A stretch of 64,000 bases of DNA from assembly GCA_038199985.1 (NCBI GenBank), contig JBBPYK010000054.1, positions 1 through 64,000 on the forward strand, read 5' to 3'. The notes below the pieces were generated by a model. It was not told the DNA's origin. It did not search any database and saw nothing but the letters and a program-made list of their open reading frames with translations. The DNA comes from Arthrobacter_J sp038199985 (lineage in GTDB: Bacteria > Actinomycetota > Actinomycetes > Actinomycetales > Micrococcaceae). Shown here piece by piece: positions 62,887 to 64,000 of this stretch; position 1 is the stretch's first letter; each line of letters opens with the position of its first letter. A program made the position numbers and the translations under genes.

Positions 62887-63620
62887 TGTCGGTGTTGGCC
62901 GTAGAAGTTGAGGATGTCAGCAAGCAGTTTGTGCTGCGACACACGCGATCTATCAAGGAGGCATTTGTCTGGCTGGTCAAGGGTCGCAAGGGTGACCTTT
63001 CGGAAAGATTCCACGCCCTTGAGGATGTGTCCGTTAAGATCAGCCAAGGTGAGTCTGTCGCACTGCTGGGACTCAACGGGTCCGGTAAATCTACGTTACT
63101 GAAACATATGTCCGGCGTCATGCTTCCAGATTCTGGAACGGTACGTACCCGTGGCAGAGTCGCAGGTCTTATCGAGGTAGGAGCTGGGTTCCATCCGGAT
63201 TTGAGTGGGCGAGACAACGTATATCTCAACGGGGCGATTCTGGGGATGACCGAAAAAGAGATTGACGAGAAATTTGACTCGATCATCGAATTCTCAGAGA
63301 TCGGACAATTCATCGACACAGAGGTCAAGTTCTACTCGTCCGGCATGTACCTAAGGCTAGCTTTCTCCGTCGCCGTGCATACTGATCCGGAGGTGTTCCT
63401 CGTGGATGAGATTCTGGCTGTGGGGGACGAGCCCTTCCAGAAGAAGTGCATCAAGAAGATCAAGGAGCTGGGCGCGGCCGGTAAAACGCTCGTTGTCGTC
63501 AGCCACGATCTGGATCTCGTCCTAAAAATCTGTGAGCGTGGCATTCTGATGGAGAAGGGACGTCTCGTCCTTGATTCCTCGGCTACGGATGTCGTGAAAG
63601 CGTTGCGTTCCGGGGCTTAG
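62886..63620 (+). CDS. wzt: Polysaccharide ABC exporter ATPase (Wzt type)
   Basis: A 244-residue ATPase that powers the preceding permease. Walker A is GLNGSGKS (about 61-68), the family-specific region LIEVGAGFHPDLSGRDNVYL follows, the signature is VKFYSSGMYLRLAFSVA, Walker B FLVDEILAVGD and H-loop VVSHDLD. It is the short Wzt form without a C-terminal glycan-binding domain, as in TagH or Rv3781. ATG 62886 overlaps the permease stop by one base (TGATG). Confidence 0.94.
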   Translation: MSVLAVEVEDVSKQFVLRHTRSIKEAFVWLVKGRKGDLSERFHALEDVSVKISQGESVALLGLNGSGKSTLLKHMSGVMLPDSGTVRTRGRVAGLIEVGAGFHPDLSGRDNVYLNGAILGMTEKEIDEKFDSIIEFSEIGQFIDTEVKFYSSGMYLRLAFSVAVHTDPEVFLVDEILAVGDEPFQKKCIKKIKELGAAGKTLVVVSHDLDLVLKICERGILMEKGRLVLDSSATDVVKALRSGA

Positions 63621-63632
63621 CCTCACGCTTAG

Positions 63633-64000
63633 CTACCCGCACGCTGTTACCTTGTAGAGTTTCGCTTCGCCCTCGCTGGCAATGAGTTCCAGTCCTGGTG
63701 CGCTTTCGGCGTTGTCCATTGCGGTGTTGACGTGTTGGCCGCCCTGGACCTCAATGTCATCGAAGTCGAGAGCGTAGTAGGCGTCCAATTCCTTCACCGC
63801 TGGGCAAACGTCAGGATTCACTCCGGCTTCATCCATTGAGGACATCAACACCAGCTCAGCCCTGGAACGGAGGCCAACTACATGAGGCGAGACAGTTTGG
63901 CGTCCCGAGATCGCGTAGACCAAGGTGCTGCCGTTCCATGGATCTCCGTAAACAACATCTCCGGGCGGGACCAGCTCAGGCACGCGTTTGAGTAACGCCA
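63633..64000 (-). CDS. DUF6541-like membrane protein, C-terminal part cut by window edge
   Basis: Only the last 122 or so residues are visible; the frame stays open to position 64000, so the apparent GTG start at 63983 is internal. The segment VVYGDPWNGSTLVYAISGRQTVSPH matches the C-terminal extracytoplasmic part of the actinobacterial DUF6541 family, large proteins with many N-terminal helices that resemble GT-C glycosyltransferases. A role in building a surface glycan, next to the galactan genes, is inferred. It is convergent with wzt, 12 bases away. Confidence 0.75.
   Translation of the reverse strand, partial: ALLKRVPELVPPGDVVYGDPWNGSTLVYAISGRQTVSPHVVGLRSRAELVLMSSMDEAGVNPDVCPAVKELDAYYALDFDDIEVQGGQHVNTAMDNAESAPGLELIASEGEAKLYKVTACG

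Overview
The window reads as chromosome of a moderately GC-rich, high-GC Gram-positive actinobacterium, most likely a non-mycolate Micrococcales/Micrococcaceae member (Arthrobacter-like). The marker set supports this: MtrA-MtrB-LpqB, WhiB, a BldC-like regulator, SigK/RskA, a PdtaS-type kinase, the very large NAD-glutamate dehydrogenase, a long-form HPF, and a galactofuranan operon without visible mycolate genes. The assignment is inferred from gene content and synteny; no search was run.

Layout. 1-620: the 3' part of an IS3-family element cut by the window edge, then about 870 bp with no convincing gene. 1.4-6.1 kb: envelope stress genes (PspA, a secreted TPM-domain protein, a membrane-anchored HtrA protease). 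6.2-8.8 kb: electron transfer flavoprotein beta and alpha subunits plus a PIG-L deacetylase. 8.8-12.6 kb, minus strand: J-domain protein, TrmL, a methyltransferase, then sigK-rskA behind a near-textbook SigK promoter. 12.8-18.2 kb: diaminopropionate ammonia-lyase-like enzyme, a FolP2-type/RibD-type reductase pair, cysteine desulfurase and MnmA. 18.3-25.4 kb: peptide ABC transporter, chorismate mutase and a zinc-ligand-less MetE-like protein. 25.4-31.8 kb, minus strand: phosphotransferase and the membrane protein/DUF4129/DUF4350/MoxR/DUF58 operon. 32.0-40.8 kb: MtrA-MtrB-LpqB-ComF-HPF-SecA, the order known from other actinobacteria.

40.9-45.3 kb is the least understood stretch. It holds a DUF6459/Rv3235-like protein, a membrane LysM protein, an unrecognised 186-residue protein, a BldC-like MerR-type regulator, a SAF (CpaB-like) protein and a CpaE/MinD-like ATPase whose P-loop lacks both lysines. 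Two intergenic regions here carry TTTGATG-type heptamers repeated at an exact 10 bp period, on one face of the helix. BldC of Streptomyces binds DNA direct repeats as cooperative head-to-tail multimers, so these arrays are strong candidates for its operators. I regard this locus as the best candidate for an undescribed regulatory and envelope module.

45.3-64 kb: NAD-glutamate dehydrogenase, PdtaS-like kinase, WhiB1-like protein with two overlapping terminator-like hairpins upstream, a small membrane protein, an FHA-EssC/EccC-like three-ATPase protein without any WXG100 partner, an acyltransferase-3/SGNH protein, then a tight operon for UDP-galactopyranose mutase, galactofuranosyltransferase and a two-gene polysaccharide ABC exporter. 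The right edge cuts a DUF6541-like membrane protein. I saw no tRNA, rRNA, CRISPR array or prophage. Several genes appear to start on leaderless transcripts.
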